A stretch of DNA of 49,112 bases from Pseudomonas sp. AL03 (GCF_029960815.1 NZ_JASBRE010000034.1:1-49112); one strand, 5' to 3'. Positions 31,611 through 42,577 are shown, numbered from the stretch's first letter. Numbers and translations: made by a program. Notes: generated by a model not told the origin, from the letters alone.

Positions 31611-31765
31611 GTCAGACAAAGTCAAGACAGATCGCAGCGCGAGGTTTACTGTATTCGCCCTGTGTCATGAAATCGTGTCGACGCAGTTGACCGGACGCCC
31701 ACCCACAGCGCTCCGGGATTTTTTGTGTTCAAAAGGCCGTTCAAGTAAAAAGGAAACCCGCAGCG

Positions 31766-33430
31766 ATGGCGTATTACCGCACCCCTCACGACGTTACCGC
31801 TCTGCCCGCCTGGCAAGCGTTGAATGATCACCGCCAAGCCATGCAAGATTTCAGCATGCGCGAAGCCTTTAATGCCGATCCGCAGCGCTTCACCCAATTC
31901 ACCCTCAGCAGCTGCGGCCTGTTTCTCGATTATTCGAAAAACCTGATCAACGCCGAGACCCGCGATCTGCTGGTGGGCCTGGCCAACGAAGTCGATCTCC
32001 AGGGCGCGATCAAAGCGCTGTTTGAAGGCGAAATCGTCAACGCCTCCGAAGGCCGCCCCGCCTTGCATACCGCGCTACGCCGCCCGGTTGGCGACAAGCT
32101 GTCGGTGAACGGCGTCAACGTGATGCCGGAAGTGCACAAGGTCCTGAACCAGATCACTGACCTCGTGGGCCGTATCCACGACGGTCTGTGGCGCGGTTAC
32201 ACCGAGAAGCCGATCACTGACGTGGTAAACATCGGCATCGGTGGCTCGTTCCTCGGCCCGGAGCTGGTCTCTGAAGCACTGTTGTCCTACGCCCAGAAGG
32301 GCGTGCGCTGCCATTACCTGGCGAACATCGACGGCAGTGAGTTCCACGAACTGACCCTGAAACTGCGTGCCGAAACCACGCTGTTCATCGTTTCGTCGAA
32401 ATCCTTCAACACCCTCGAAACCCTGAAGAATGCCCAGGCCGCACGCGCCTGGTACCTGGCTCAGGGGGGGTCGGAAGCCGAGCTATATCGTCACTTCATC
32501 GCCGTCTCCAGCAACAATGCAGCGGCTGTGGCATTCGGGATCCGCGAAGAAAATATCTTCCCGATGTGGGACTGGGTTGGCGGCCGTTACTCGTTGTGGT
32601 CGGCCATCGGTTTGCCAATTGCCCTGGCCATCGGCATGTCGAACTTCAAGGAACTGCTGTCCGGTGCCTACACCATGGACCAGCACTTCCAGAGCACGCC
32701 TTTCGATCAGAACATGCCAGTGCTGCTGGCCTTGCTCGGCATCTGGTATGGCAACTTCTGGGGCGCGCAGAGCCACGCGATCCTGCCGTACGACCATTAC
32801 TTGCGCAACATCACCAAGCACTTGCAACAGCTGGACATGGAATCCAACGGCAAGAGCGTGCGCCAGGACGGCACTCCGGTGTCCACCGACACGGGTCCTG
32901 TGATCTGGGGTGGCGTTGGCTGCAACGGTCAGCATGCGTACCACCAGTTGCTGCATCAGGGCACTCAACTGATCCCGGCCGACTTCATCGTGCCGATCGT
33001 CAGCTTCAACCCGGTGTCCGACCACCATCAGTGGCTGTACGCCAACTGCCTGTCCCAAAGCCAGGCGCTGATGCTGGGCAAGACCCTTACCGAGGCCGAA
33101 GCCGAGTTACGCGACAAAGGCATGAGCGAAGAAGACGTGCAGAAACTCGCGTCACACAAGGTGATCCCGGGTAACCGTCCGAGCAATACGTTGGTGGTCG
33201 AACGCATCAGCCCGCGTCGTCTCGGCGCATTGGTGGCGATGTACGAACACAAAGTCTTCGTGCAAAGTGTGATCTGGGGCATCAACGCCTTCGACCAGTG
33301 GGGCGTGGAGCTGGGTAAAGAGCTCGGCAAAGGCGTCTACAACCGCCTGGTCGGCAGCGAAGAAACCCCGGCTGACGATGCTTCAACCCAAGGCCTGATC
33401 AACTACTTCCGCGGTCGTCACCGCGGCTAA
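31766..33430 (+). CDS. pgi: Glucose-6-phosphate isomerase
   Basis: A 554-residue PGI, converting glucose-6-phosphate and fructose-6-phosphate. In Pseudomonas, which lacks phosphofructokinase, it serves mainly gluconeogenesis and recycling. Conserved parts: VNIGIGGSFLGPELVSEAL (phosphate-binding), VSSKSFNTLETL, WDWVGGRYSLWSAIGLP, MESNGKSV and CNGQHAYHQLLHQGT; the C-terminal catalytic lysine region is in FDQWGVELGKELG. AAGGAAA precedes the ATG. A large REP hairpin follows it. Confidence 0.97.
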   Translation: MAYYRTPHDVTALPAWQALNDHRQAMQDFSMREAFNADPQRFTQFTLSSCGLFLDYSKNLINAETRDLLVGLANEVDLQGAIKALFEGEIVNASEGRPALHTALRRPVGDKLSVNGVNVMPEVHKVLNQITDLVGRIHDGLWRGYTEKPITDVVNIGIGGSFLGPELVSEALLSYAQKGVRCHYLANIDGSEFHELTLKLRAETTLFIVSSKSFNTLETLKNAQAARAWYLAQGGSEAELYRHFIAVSSNNAAAVAFGIREENIFPMWDWVGGRYSLWSAIGLPIALAIGMSNFKELLSGAYTMDQHFQSTPFDQNMPVLLALLGIWYGNFWGAQSHAILPYDHYLRNITKHLQQLDMESNGKSVRQDGTPVSTDTGPVIWGGVGCNGQHAYHQLLHQGTQLIPADFIVPIVSFNPVSDHHQWLYANCLSQSQALMLGKTLTEAEAELRDKGMSEEDVQKLASHKVIPGNRPSNTLVVERISPRRLGALVAMYEHKVFVQSVIWGINAFDQWGVELGKELGKGVYNRLVGSEETPADDASTQGLINYFRGRHRG

Positions 33431-33436
33431 CGCCAT

Positions 33437-33562
33437 CCCTGTAGGAGCGAACGGTGCGGCGATCCGACTTGCTCGCGAAGAAGGCGGCTCGGTGTATCAG
33501 GTACACCGAGTTATCGTTCTTCGCGAGCAAGTCGGATCGCCGCACCGTTCGCTCCTACAGGG
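33437..33562. repeat. 126-base perfect hairpin repeat after pgi
   Basis: The arms 33437-33482 and 33517-33562 are perfect reverse complements over 46 bases (CCCTGTAGGAGCG...GCGAAGAA). The centre has its own stem CTCGGTGTA / TACACCGAG (33488-33510). It is a very stable structure in the pgi 3' region. It shares its outer parts with the repeat at 30971. Confidence 0.92.
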
Positions 33563-33645
33563 TTGTGTTTGTTTTCAAGTCTTGAACCCTCTCCCCACTC
33601 GGCGCATCTTTAGATCTTGTCGCAAAACAAGAATAAGGAACCGTC

Positions 33646-35583
<1,938 letters not shown>

Positions 35584-35604
35584 GCTCATGCTTTAAACTT
35601 CCCA

Positions 35605-35634
35605 GCGCGGCCCGTAATGGCCGCGCCTTTTTTT
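35605..35634 (+). terminator. acs terminator
   Basis: A perfect stem GCGCGGCC / GGCCGCGC, loop CGTAAT, followed by C and seven T, 22 bases after the stop. Confidence 0.95.
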
Positions 35635-35649
35635 CGCCACTGAGTCGCC

Positions 35650-36519
35650 ATGGAATTCATTCGAACCCGCATCGAGACCCAGATCATGAGCCTGAGCGGT
35701 CTGTCTCTGGGCAAGCTCGACCTGGAAAACCCCAAGGGCGATCCCGGCCTGTTCGGGCCGGATTCAGTGAGCTGGCAAGTTCACGGCGACTTCAGCAGCA
35801 TGCTGATCGGCGGCATCAGCGCCCTGATGCTGCAAGCTCTGCATCCACTGGCCCTGGCCGGGGTCTGGGACCATTCGAATTTTCGCGAGGACATGATTGG
35901 CCGACTGCGCCGCACCGGGCAGTTCATTTCCGGTACCACGTTCGGTTCGCGAAAGGACGCCGACTGGCTGATCGAGAAAGTCCGCACCATCCACCTGCAA
36001 GTGGCCGGCACTGCACCGGATGGCCGGCCTTATACCGCCAGTGACCCTGATCTACTGACCTGGGTGCACGTGGCCGAGGTCAGCAACTTCCTCGCCGCGC
36101 ACCTGCGTTACCGCAATCCGAACCTGTCCCTGGCCGACCAGGACCGTTATTACACGGAAATCGCGCTGGTCGCCAAACGGCTCGGCGCCCGTGACGTGCC
36201 GCGTTCACGGCAGGAAATGGCCGATTACCTTGAACGAATTCGCCCACAACTGCTGTGCGACGAACGCAGTCGCGAAGTGGTGCGGCTGTTGCTGAACGCC
36301 CCCTCCCCCAGTCGTTTAGCCAGACCTTTCGGCGGTTTGATGATGCAGGCCGGGATTGACCTGCTGCCGGACTGGGCCAGTGACATGCTGGGTGTCCAAC
36401 AGAGCCCGCTGCAACGCAAGCTGATCCGCGCCGGCGTCAACCGCACCACGCCGATGCTGCGTTGGGCGGTGCGTAACGGCTCGATGCACCGGGCCAGGCG
36501 TCGGATGGGATTATTGTAA
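35650..36519 (+). CDS. Oxygenase MpaB family protein (DUF2236)
   Basis: A 289-residue protein of the MpaB/Lcp-like (DUF2236) family. It shows WQVHGDFSSMLIGGISALMLQALHPLALAGVWDHS (about 38-72), GRLRRTGQFISGTTFGSRKDAD and WVHVAEVSNFLAAHLRYR, with histidines and arginines suited to the b-type heme seen in family members. Substrate unknown; some relatives oxidise rubber or mycophenolate. The ATG at 35650 gives the longest frame; MSLSGL 15 codons later is an alternative. A dispersed repeat follows. Confidence 0.85.
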   Translation: MEFIRTRIETQIMSLSGLSLGKLDLENPKGDPGLFGPDSVSWQVHGDFSSMLIGGISALMLQALHPLALAGVWDHSNFREDMIGRLRRTGQFISGTTFGSRKDADWLIEKVRTIHLQVAGTAPDGRPYTASDPDLLTWVHVAEVSNFLAAHLRYRNPNLSLADQDRYYTEIALVAKRLGARDVPRSRQEMADYLERIRPQLLCDERSREVVRLLLNAPSPSRLARPFGGLMMQAGIDLLPDWASDMLGVQQSPLQRKLIRAGVNRTTPMLRWAVRNGSMHRARRRMGLL

Positions 36520-36522
36520 GTT

Positions 36523-36632
36523 TGATCGTTCCCACGCTCTGCGTGGGAATGCAGCCCGGGACGCTCTGCGTCCCAAAAGCCGAACGCGGAGCGTCCGTTG
36601 AGGTATTCCCACGCAGAGCGTGGGAACGATCA
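36523..36632. repeat. Multi-hairpin dispersed repeat
   Basis: The arms 36523-36550 and 36605-36632 are perfect 28-base reverse complements. Each arm is itself a hairpin (TTCCCACGCTCTGCGTGGGAA). The centre has GGGACGCTCTGCGTCCC and a second partner CGGAGCGTCC. This cruciform-like unit is common in fluorescent pseudomonads. It is unrelated in sequence to the GTAGGAGCG repeats. Confidence 0.9.
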
Positions 36633-36693
36633 GTGGTTCTCTGCTCAAGCTGTTAAACTCCCGCGCCAAATTCCCTCCTGCAAGGCGCCCAGC

Positions 36694-37710
36694 ATGTCTT
36701 CCTTGAATCAGGCGCTGCGCGCCGCCCTCGATCGTCGTCAGGACCTGCTGGCCGAACTGCATCAGCAAGGCACCGATTGCTATCGCCTGTTCCATGGCAG
36801 CCAGGAAGGCGCCGGCGGTCTGACGATCGACCGCTACGGCCCGCAATTGCTGGTGCAAAGCTTTCACCAGTCGCTGGAACGTGATGCGTTGCTGCATTTG
36901 CACGAAGCCATCAATCAGCACCTGGGCCTCGAAACGCTGCTGGTCTACAACGATCGCTCCCGAGGCAACTCGCGCATCGACCGTGAAGACACCGTCTACC
37001 GCGCCGACGAGCCCGCCTTGCAAGACCTGATCGGCCACGAATGGGGGCTCAATTACCGGGTTCGCGGTCGCCATGCCGGCCAGGATCCGCTGCTGTTCCT
37101 CGACCTGCGCAATACGCGCGGCTGGGTCAAGCAGCACAGTAAAAACAAAAGTGTGCTGAACCTGTTCGCCTACACCTGTGGCGTCGGCTTGAGTGCGGCG
37201 GCCGGTGGCGCGAGCGAGGTCTGCAACCTCGATTTCGCTGAGGGCAACCTGGCCGTCGGGCGTGAGAACGGTCTGCTCAATCCCCAGTTGCCGACCATGG
37301 ACTTCATCCAGTCCGACTATTTCCCGGCCATCCGCCAATTGGCCGGTCTGCCGATCAGCCAGCGCCGCGGGCAGAAACTGCCAAGCTATCAACGTCTGGA
37401 GCAGCGTCAGTACGACCTGGTGCTGCTGGATCCGCCAGCCTGGGCCAAGAGCGCTTTCGGCACCGTCGACTTGCTGCGTGACTATCAGAGCCTGTTGAAG
37501 CCGGCACTGCTGACCACCGCCGACAATGGCGTGCTGATCTGCTGCAACAACCTGGCAAAAGTCAGCATGGACGACTGGCGCGAACACGTTTTGCGCTGTG
37601 CCGAGAAAGCCGGGCGGCCGGTGCGTGAATGGACCGTAATGAAACCGGGCGGTGATTTCCCGTCGTTGGACCAACAACCGCCACTGAAAACGCTGATTCT
37701 GCAGCTCTGA
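36694..37710 (+). CDS. Class I SAM-dependent methyltransferase, RlmI-like
   Basis: A 338-residue methyltransferase. It resembles the catalytic part of 23S rRNA (cytosine) methyltransferase RlmI/YccW, with an N-terminal EEHD-like segment (FHGSQEGAGGLTIDRYGPQLLVQSFHQ) but no clear PUA domain. SAM motif I is NLFAYTCGVGLSAAAGGA (about 154-171), and the catalytic motif is DLVLLDPPAWAKS (about 239-251). The ATG encoding MSSLNQALRAALDRRQ is used; a longer frame runs back into the repeat and is not credible. rRNA is the likely substrate, but the base modified is not known. Confidence 0.85.
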   Translation: MSSLNQALRAALDRRQDLLAELHQQGTDCYRLFHGSQEGAGGLTIDRYGPQLLVQSFHQSLERDALLHLHEAINQHLGLETLLVYNDRSRGNSRIDREDTVYRADEPALQDLIGHEWGLNYRVRGRHAGQDPLLFLDLRNTRGWVKQHSKNKSVLNLFAYTCGVGLSAAAGGASEVCNLDFAEGNLAVGRENGLLNPQLPTMDFIQSDYFPAIRQLAGLPISQRRGQKLPSYQRLEQRQYDLVLLDPPAWAKSAFGTVDLLRDYQSLLKPALLTTADNGVLICCNNLAKVSMDDWREHVLRCAEKAGRPVREWTVMKPGGDFPSLDQQPPLKTLILQL

Positions 37711-37803
37711 GATACGTCCGGAAAATCAGATAAATCCTATAAAGCATGATCACTTCGGAACCGGAAACGCGTGTCATACTCCAACGCACTCCGATTCAGA
37801 CAG

Positions 37804-40755
37804 ATGAAACCGCACATGCCCAAAGGATTGATTCGCGCTATTGGCGCTCTGTTGACCGCTCTAGCCCTCTACAGCCTGCTGGGGTTTCTGATTTTACCGG
37901 GCATCGCTTTGCGGGTGGCCAACCAACAATTGGCCAGCTACGCGACGACGCCCGCCACGATTTCGCGGATCGAACTCAACCCGTTCAGCCTTGAAGTAAC
38001 CCTGTGGGGCTTGATCATCGGCGATCCGGGCAAGGAGCAGGTCGGCTTCGAGCGGCTGTATGCCAATCTCCAGATCGACAGCCTCTGGACCAAGGCACTG
38101 CACCTGTCCGATATCGAAATAGACAAACCCAAGACCGAAATCCTCTTCGGCAAGGACGGCAAACTCAATCTGCTCGGCCTGTTCAAAATACCCGCCAGCG
38201 AGCCGACCCCGGTCGACCCGAACGCCAAACCGTTCCCGCTACGCGTGGAGCGCATCAAACTGGCCGACGGCTATGTGCACTTCCAGGACGCGCGCCCTCG
38301 CGAGCCCATCGAGTTCCTCTACGACAAGCTCGATTTCGAGCTGAAGAACCTCAGCACCCTGCCAGAAGATAACGCCGACATGACCTTGGTGGCCGTCGGC
38401 CCTTCCGGTGGGCAGATCGACTGGACCGGTAATTTCAGCCTGATCCCGATCGCCTCCGAAGGTAAATTGAAAGTCACCGATGCCAACATGAAAGTCTGGT
38501 GGCCTTACGTTCGCGACTCGGTGCCGCTGGATCTGGAAAACGGCACCCTGAACCTGAGCACCGATTACAAGCTGAACCTGTCCAAAAAAACCGAACTGCT
38601 GCTGAGCAATGTCGCCGTCAGCATCGCCCCCTTCAACATCAAGGCTCCAGATGGTCGGCCGCTGGCGAAGCTTAAGCGGCTGGACATCAGTGAAACGACC
38701 GTAGACCTGGCCAAGCAGCAAGTGGTCGTCGGCAAGATCCGCAGCCAAAAACTGGAAACCTGGGCCGCCCTCGAAGCCGACGGGCAACTCGATTGGCAGA
38801 AACTGTTCGCCAGCCAACCGTCCAAACCGGCCGTCAAAGCCAACGCCGAGCCGGCCAGCACCCCGGCAGCCGCCGACTCACCAAAGCCTGAGCCGGCGCC
38901 GCCGAGCAAACCTTGGCAGGTGCTGCTCAAAGACGTGCAACTGCGTGATTACCAGGTGCATCTGGCCGACCGCAAGGCGCAACCCGCCGTAGCGCTGGAC
39001 GTCGGCCCGCTGAACCTGGACCTGCAGAATTTCGACAGCCTCAATGGCTCGCCTTTTAACCTCAAGCTCGACACCGGTCTGGGCAAGCAAGGCAAGATCA
39101 CGGCAGACGGCGTCGTCAATCTCGCCCCCGTCAGCGCCAAGTTAAACGTGCAGACCAAGGACATCGACCTGCGCGTCGCCCAGTCCTACATCAACCCGTT
39201 CATTCGCCTGGAACTGCGCAGCGGCATGCTTGGCAGTGATCTGGCGGTCGACCTGAAAAGCACCGAGCCGCTGGCGTTCAGCGTCACAGGCAAAGCCCAG
39301 GTCGATCAACTGCATACCCTCGACACCCTCAAAACCCGCGACTTCCTCAAGTGGCAGCAGTTGGTGCTCGAAGGCCTGAATTATCAACACGGCGACAGCC
39401 TGTCGATCAACAAGGTCACCCTGTTCCAGCCTTATGCGCGCTTCATGATCAATGATGACCGCACCACTAACGTCGACGATCTGCTGATTCCGCAACCGCC
39501 CGACTCAGGCGCCAAAACGGCTGCAGCCAAACCTGCCGGCAAGGAAAAACCGCTGGGCATCCACATTGGCGGCATTGCCATCAATGACGGCTCGGCCAAC
39601 TTCGCCGACTTCAGCCTGACCCCGAACTTCGCCACCGCCGTGCAGCAGCTCAACGGGCAGATCGGCACCATCGACAGCCGTCAGGCGAAACCGGCCAGTG
39701 TCGACATCAAAGGCAAGGTCGACCGCTATGCGCCGGTGACCATCAAGGGCTCGGTCAACCCGTTCGACCCGATGGCCAGCCTCGACATCACCACCAGCTT
39801 CAAACGGGTGGAACTGACCACGCTGACGCCCTACTCCGGCAAGTTCGCCGGCTACCGCATCCGCAAGGGCCGACTCAATCTCGACCTGCATTACCTGATC
39901 ACCAAGGGCCAGCTCAAGGCCGAAAACAAAGTGGTGGTCGAGCAGTTGCAACTGGGGGAGAAAGTCGACAGTCCGGACGCCGTGAGCCTGCCGCTGAAAC
40001 TGGCGATCGCATTGCTCAAGGACATCGACGGCAAAATCTCCATCGAGCTGCCGGTGACCGGCGACCTGAACAACCCGCAGTTCAGCATCATGCCGATTGT
40101 CTGGCAGACCCTGCGCAACCTGATCGTCAAAGCCGCCGCCGCGCCGTTCAAAATGATTGGCGGGCTGGTCAGTGGCGGGGGTTCGGAGGATTTGGGCACC
40201 GTCTCGTTTGCGCCAGGTTCAAGCGACCTGAGCAAGGATGCCGAGGGTTCGTTGGTCAAACTGTCGCAGGCCCTCAAGGAACGTCCGGCCTTGCGCCTGG
40301 AAATCGAAGGCACGGCTGCCGCAAGCAGCGATGGCCCGCTGATCGCCGAGCAACGTCTGGAACGGGAATACCAGTATAACTACTACAAAATGCTCCAGCG
40401 CCGCGGTGACAAAGTGCCGGCGCAGGCCTCGCTGCTGCAAGTGCCGGACAGCGAGAAAGGTTCGCTGCTGGAAGGGATCTACCGCACGCGCCTGAAGACG
40501 CAGCCGCCTGCCGAATGGAAGGACCTGGGCAAGGAAGAACGCACCGCAAAAATGCGCGAGGGCGTGATCAAGTTCTGGAGTTCCAGCGACGTTCTCTTAC
40601 GCCAGCTGGGTCAGGAACGCGCCAGCAGCATCAAGGACTATCTGGTCGACAAGGGTCAGTTGGCCGATGACCGCGTGTACTTCATCGACGCTAACCTTGG
40701 CGAAGCGGAAAGTGACGGCCGGGTGGTTACACCGCTGCATCTGGATGCCGAGTGA
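37804..40755 (+). CDS. DUF748/AsmA-like envelope protein
   Basis: A protein of about 983 residues with a short basic N-terminus and one membrane anchor (GALLTALALYSLLGFLILPGIA). It is followed by repeated AsmA-like beta segments (ISRIELNPFSLEVTLWGLIIGD, LYANLQIDSLWTKALHLSDIEID and others) and a Pro/Ala linker near 360-385. The C-terminal part (about 810-983, DLGTVSFAPGSSDLSKDAEGSL...) resembles an OmpA-like domain in layout. AsmA/DUF748 proteins act as bridge-like lipid carriers between membranes, so a role in outer membrane lipid supply is inferred. ATG 37804 and 37816 are both possible; neither has a strong ribosome binding site. Confidence 0.85.
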   Translation: MKPHMPKGLIRAIGALLTALALYSLLGFLILPGIALRVANQQLASYATTPATISRIELNPFSLEVTLWGLIIGDPGKEQVGFERLYANLQIDSLWTKALHLSDIEIDKPKTEILFGKDGKLNLLGLFKIPASEPTPVDPNAKPFPLRVERIKLADGYVHFQDARPREPIEFLYDKLDFELKNLSTLPEDNADMTLVAVGPSGGQIDWTGNFSLIPIASEGKLKVTDANMKVWWPYVRDSVPLDLENGTLNLSTDYKLNLSKKTELLLSNVAVSIAPFNIKAPDGRPLAKLKRLDISETTVDLAKQQVVVGKIRSQKLETWAALEADGQLDWQKLFASQPSKPAVKANAEPASTPAAADSPKPEPAPPSKPWQVLLKDVQLRDYQVHLADRKAQPAVALDVGPLNLDLQNFDSLNGSPFNLKLDTGLGKQGKITADGVVNLAPVSAKLNVQTKDIDLRVAQSYINPFIRLELRSGMLGSDLAVDLKSTEPLAFSVTGKAQVDQLHTLDTLKTRDFLKWQQLVLEGLNYQHGDSLSINKVTLFQPYARFMINDDRTTNVDDLLIPQPPDSGAKTAAAKPAGKEKPLGIHIGGIAINDGSANFADFSLTPNFATAVQQLNGQIGTIDSRQAKPASVDIKGKVDRYAPVTIKGSVNPFDPMASLDITTSFKRVELTTLTPYSGKFAGYRIRKGRLNLDLHYLITKGQLKAENKVVVEQLQLGEKVDSPDAVSLPLKLAIALLKDIDGKISIELPVTGDLNNPQFSIMPIVWQTLRNLIVKAAAAPFKMIGGLVSGGGSEDLGTVSFAPGSSDLSKDAEGSLVKLSQALKERPALRLEIEGTAAASSDGPLIAEQRLEREYQYNYYKMLQRRGDKVPAQASLLQVPDSEKGSLLEGIYRTRLKTQPPAEWKDLGKEERTAKMREGVIKFWSSSDVLLRQLGQERASSIKDYLVDKGQLADDRVYFIDANLGEAESDGRVVTPLHLDAE

Positions 40756-41051
40756 TGGGCGCGAAATGGCTGATGAGCCTGGCACTGGCAATGGCCGCCA
40801 GTCAGGCCTCGGCCGCCGATACCCTGCGCTGTGGCAGTCAATTGGTCAGTGTCGGGGACCGGTCCAGTGAAGTGCTGCAGAAATGCGGTGAACCGGTCAG
40901 CCGTGATCTGTTGGGCTACAAGCGCAGCGCTAACCGACGGGAAGAGTTTCAAGTCGAGGAATGGACCTACGGGCCCAGCGGCGGGATGTACCAGTATCTG
41001 CGTTTTGAAGGTAATCGTTTGAAGCAGATCACCAGCAAGCGTGGCAACTGA
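40755..41051 (+). CDS. DUF2845 domain-containing exported protein
   Basis: A 98-residue small periplasmic protein. The signal peptide is MGAKWLMSLALAMAASQASA, then ADTLRCGSQLVSVGDRSSEVLQKCGEPVSRD, the DUF2845 pattern with two cysteines likely to be disulfide bonded. The rest (EWTYGPSGGMYQYLRFEGNRLKQI) is beta-rich, like SmpA/BamE-type folds. The ATG overlaps the stop of the DUF748 gene (TGATG), so both are made together. Function unknown. Confidence 0.88.
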   Translation: MGAKWLMSLALAMAASQASAADTLRCGSQLVSVGDRSSEVLQKCGEPVSRDLLGYKRSANRREEFQVEEWTYGPSGGMYQYLRFEGNRLKQITSKRGN

Positions 41052-41083
41052 GAATTAACCTTCACCTGCCCGCATGCTCTTTG

Positions 41084-41114
41084 TAGCCGCAGGCTTCGCC
41101 AGCTGCTACACAGA
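41084..41114. repeat. Single degenerate REP hairpin
   Basis: GTAGC-CGCA-GGC-TTC-GCC-AGCT-GCTAC is a short imperfect hairpin of the same GTAGCAGCTGC family as the repeat at 26853, in single copy. Confidence 0.5.
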
Positions 41115-41136
41115 TTTTTACCAATCCACAATAGAA

Positions 41137-41164
41137 CAGGCCCCGACACGAATGCCGGGGCCTG
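41137..41164. terminator. Terminator between convergent DUF2845 and BON genes
   Basis: A 9-base stem CAGGCCCCG / CGGGGCCTG with a 10-base loop, 85 bases after the DUF2845 stop and 106 bases from the BON-gene stop. It lacks a clear T-run, so its strength is uncertain. Confidence 0.55.
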
Positions 41165-41270
41165 TAATGGCCACATCCTTATGGCCTTCGCATGAACTCT
41201 CCAGAGGAGGCAGGCGTATTGCTCGGCCCGCCTGCCGCGCCTTCTCCCAGTCCAGGCGAGAAGTCTTGCC

Positions 41271-41624
41271 TTACTCGGCTTTCAGGCCGTCAGCGGAGAC
41301 CGCTTTGACGCCTTTGATTTTCTTGGTGATGGCCACCGCGGTGGCTTTCTGAGCGTCTGTCACCGCAACGGTGGACGACAGGGACACAACGCCTTTGTTG
41401 GTTTCAACCTTGATGTCAGTACCAGGAATGCCTTTTTCAGTCACAAGGTCTGCTTTGACTTTGGTAGTGATCCAGGTATCGGAAGTAGCTTCTTTAGCTT
41501 CGGTCACTTCACCGGCGGCCAGAACCATGGGTGACTGGGTAGCCTGGGTCTGAGCAAATGCAGCGTTGGCCATGGTCAGGGTCAGCGCGGTAGCAGTAGC
41601 GGCAGCGATAGCGAACTTCTTCAT
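41271..41624 (-). CDS. BON domain-containing periplasmic protein
   Basis: A 117-residue exported protein. The signal peptide MKKFAIAAATATALTLTMANAAFA is followed by one BON (OsmY-type) domain (about 50-117: SDTWITTKVKADLVTEKGIPGTDIKVETNKGVVSLSSTVAVTD, in part). OsmY-like proteins protect envelope proteins in osmotic stress. AGGAG lies 8 bases before the ATG; a longer frame of 31 residues is discarded. A perfect palindrome lies about 145 bases upstream. Confidence 0.9.
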   Translation of the reverse strand: MKKFAIAAATATALTLTMANAAFAQTQATQSPMVLAAGEVTEAKEATSDTWITTKVKADLVTEKGIPGTDIKVETNKGVVSLSSTVAVTDAQKATAVAITKKIKGVKAVSADGLKAE

Positions 41625-41768
41625 ACGAGTAACTCCTGTTTTTCTATAAAGTCTGCTGCGTGTCTTGTCAGCAGGGTTACTGGAGATATTGCGAACGCTG
41701 TGCCAACTTTGAGACATGAAATAAATCCTTATAAATCATTAGCTTAGTAGAATGACCAATTTTCGGAA

Positions 41769-41785
41769 TCATGCAAATTGCATGA
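41769..41785. promoter_or_regulatory. Perfect palindrome upstream of the BON gene
   Basis: TCATGCAA-A-TTGCATGA, two 8-base arms around one base, with a further half ATGCAA at 41802. The size and symmetry fit a dimeric regulator operator. It stands 145 bases upstream of the BON-gene start. Confidence 0.35.
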
Positions 41786-41890
41786 CCTCGCTGTTATCGA
41801 CATGCAAGTTGCGGGTTTTAACGCAGGCCTAAAGCCATGAATTGTCGGGATTTTCTTGCCGGCGTGATGACCATCAAATTCCAGAATCGA

Positions 41891-42576
41891 GTAGGAGGCG
41901 GATTTACATCCGCCGTCCTCTCACACCACCGTACGTACGGTTCCGTATACGGCGGTTCAGGTTACACAGCTAAGCCGATTTATCGTATCCAGTATCGAGA
42001 CCAGCCCGAGTCGGTCCCACAGCTTCTTCGGCAGCGCCTGATTCATATGAGGCGCTCCCGAGTTCCACCATGGGCCTCGGCCATTGACTGCCGATTTACA
42101 CGCCCGCGCCTCATTAAGTCCCAAGCGTATCAAGTTGCGCGCCCTCGTAGAGGGCCGCTTCCATTGACGCCAGACGACACAACGAAGCTTGTGACGCACC
42201 CAGCCGTCCAGTTCCTCAAGGCCGTTTGCTTTGGCTCAGCTTGAAGTAGCCCGCCCAACCACCCATCTCCCAGGGTAATTCGCGCGACCTACCTGCTTAT
42301 GCCTGTCGGATCTACGACGTAGCGTTCCGTGCAAGTACTGGACTTTGAAGATTTTGGCCGTCTTACCCCGCTGCGCCGCCTCTATCCGCTTCCTGTTCGT
42401 CAGGCCAGCATTTTGCCTCGGGCTTCCTTCAGATTCGCAGTCACCCGCGACACCCTTGCCTCTGGCTAACACTTCCCCTTGCCGGGTGTGTAGAGGACTT
42501 TCACCTCCAGGTCACCAGCGTGGCCACCACAGCCCAGCTGGTTGCGCTTGCGCGCAACGCGCCATGCCTGGCGCAC
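41891..42576 (-). mobile_element. Internally deleted group II intron (class C type)
   Basis: On the minus strand the element starts GTGCGCC (consensus 5' end GUGYG, at 42576) and shows domain I-like RNA sequence up to about 42270. It then jumps into the end of the reverse transcriptase/maturase frame. It finishes with a domain V-like stem (ACCGCCGTA...TACGGTGGT) and domain VI-like stem (GGCGGATGTAAATCCGCC) ending near 41891. About 690 bases remain of the 1.9 kb or so usual for class C. Its 5' end lies 2 bases after the T-run of the pilA terminator, the known target preference of class C introns. It cannot move by itself. Confidence 0.82.
41957..42262 (-). pseudogene. C-terminal fragment of a group II intron reverse transcriptase/maturase
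   Basis: The fragment encodes the maturase X-domain and C-terminus: GYFKLSQSKRP, then after a 2-base deletion EELDGWVRHKLRCVVWRQWKRP, NLIRLGLNEARACKSAVNGRGPWW, SGAPHMNQALPK and LGLVSILDTINRLSCVT before TGA. The whole polymerase core (YADD region) is missing and the frame is broken near 42220. It is a dead relic inside the intron. Confidence 0.82.
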
Positions 42577-42577
42577 C

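Noticed and set aside
30971..33562. Repeats at 30971 and 33437 as a CRISPR array
   Set aside because: They are single long inverted repeats 2.5 kb apart with genes between; there are no regularly spaced direct repeats and no cas genes.
42236..42472. 78-residue frame inside the intron remnant as a separate gene
   Set aside because: It lies in the part that corresponds to intron RNA domains and ends across the deletion junction.
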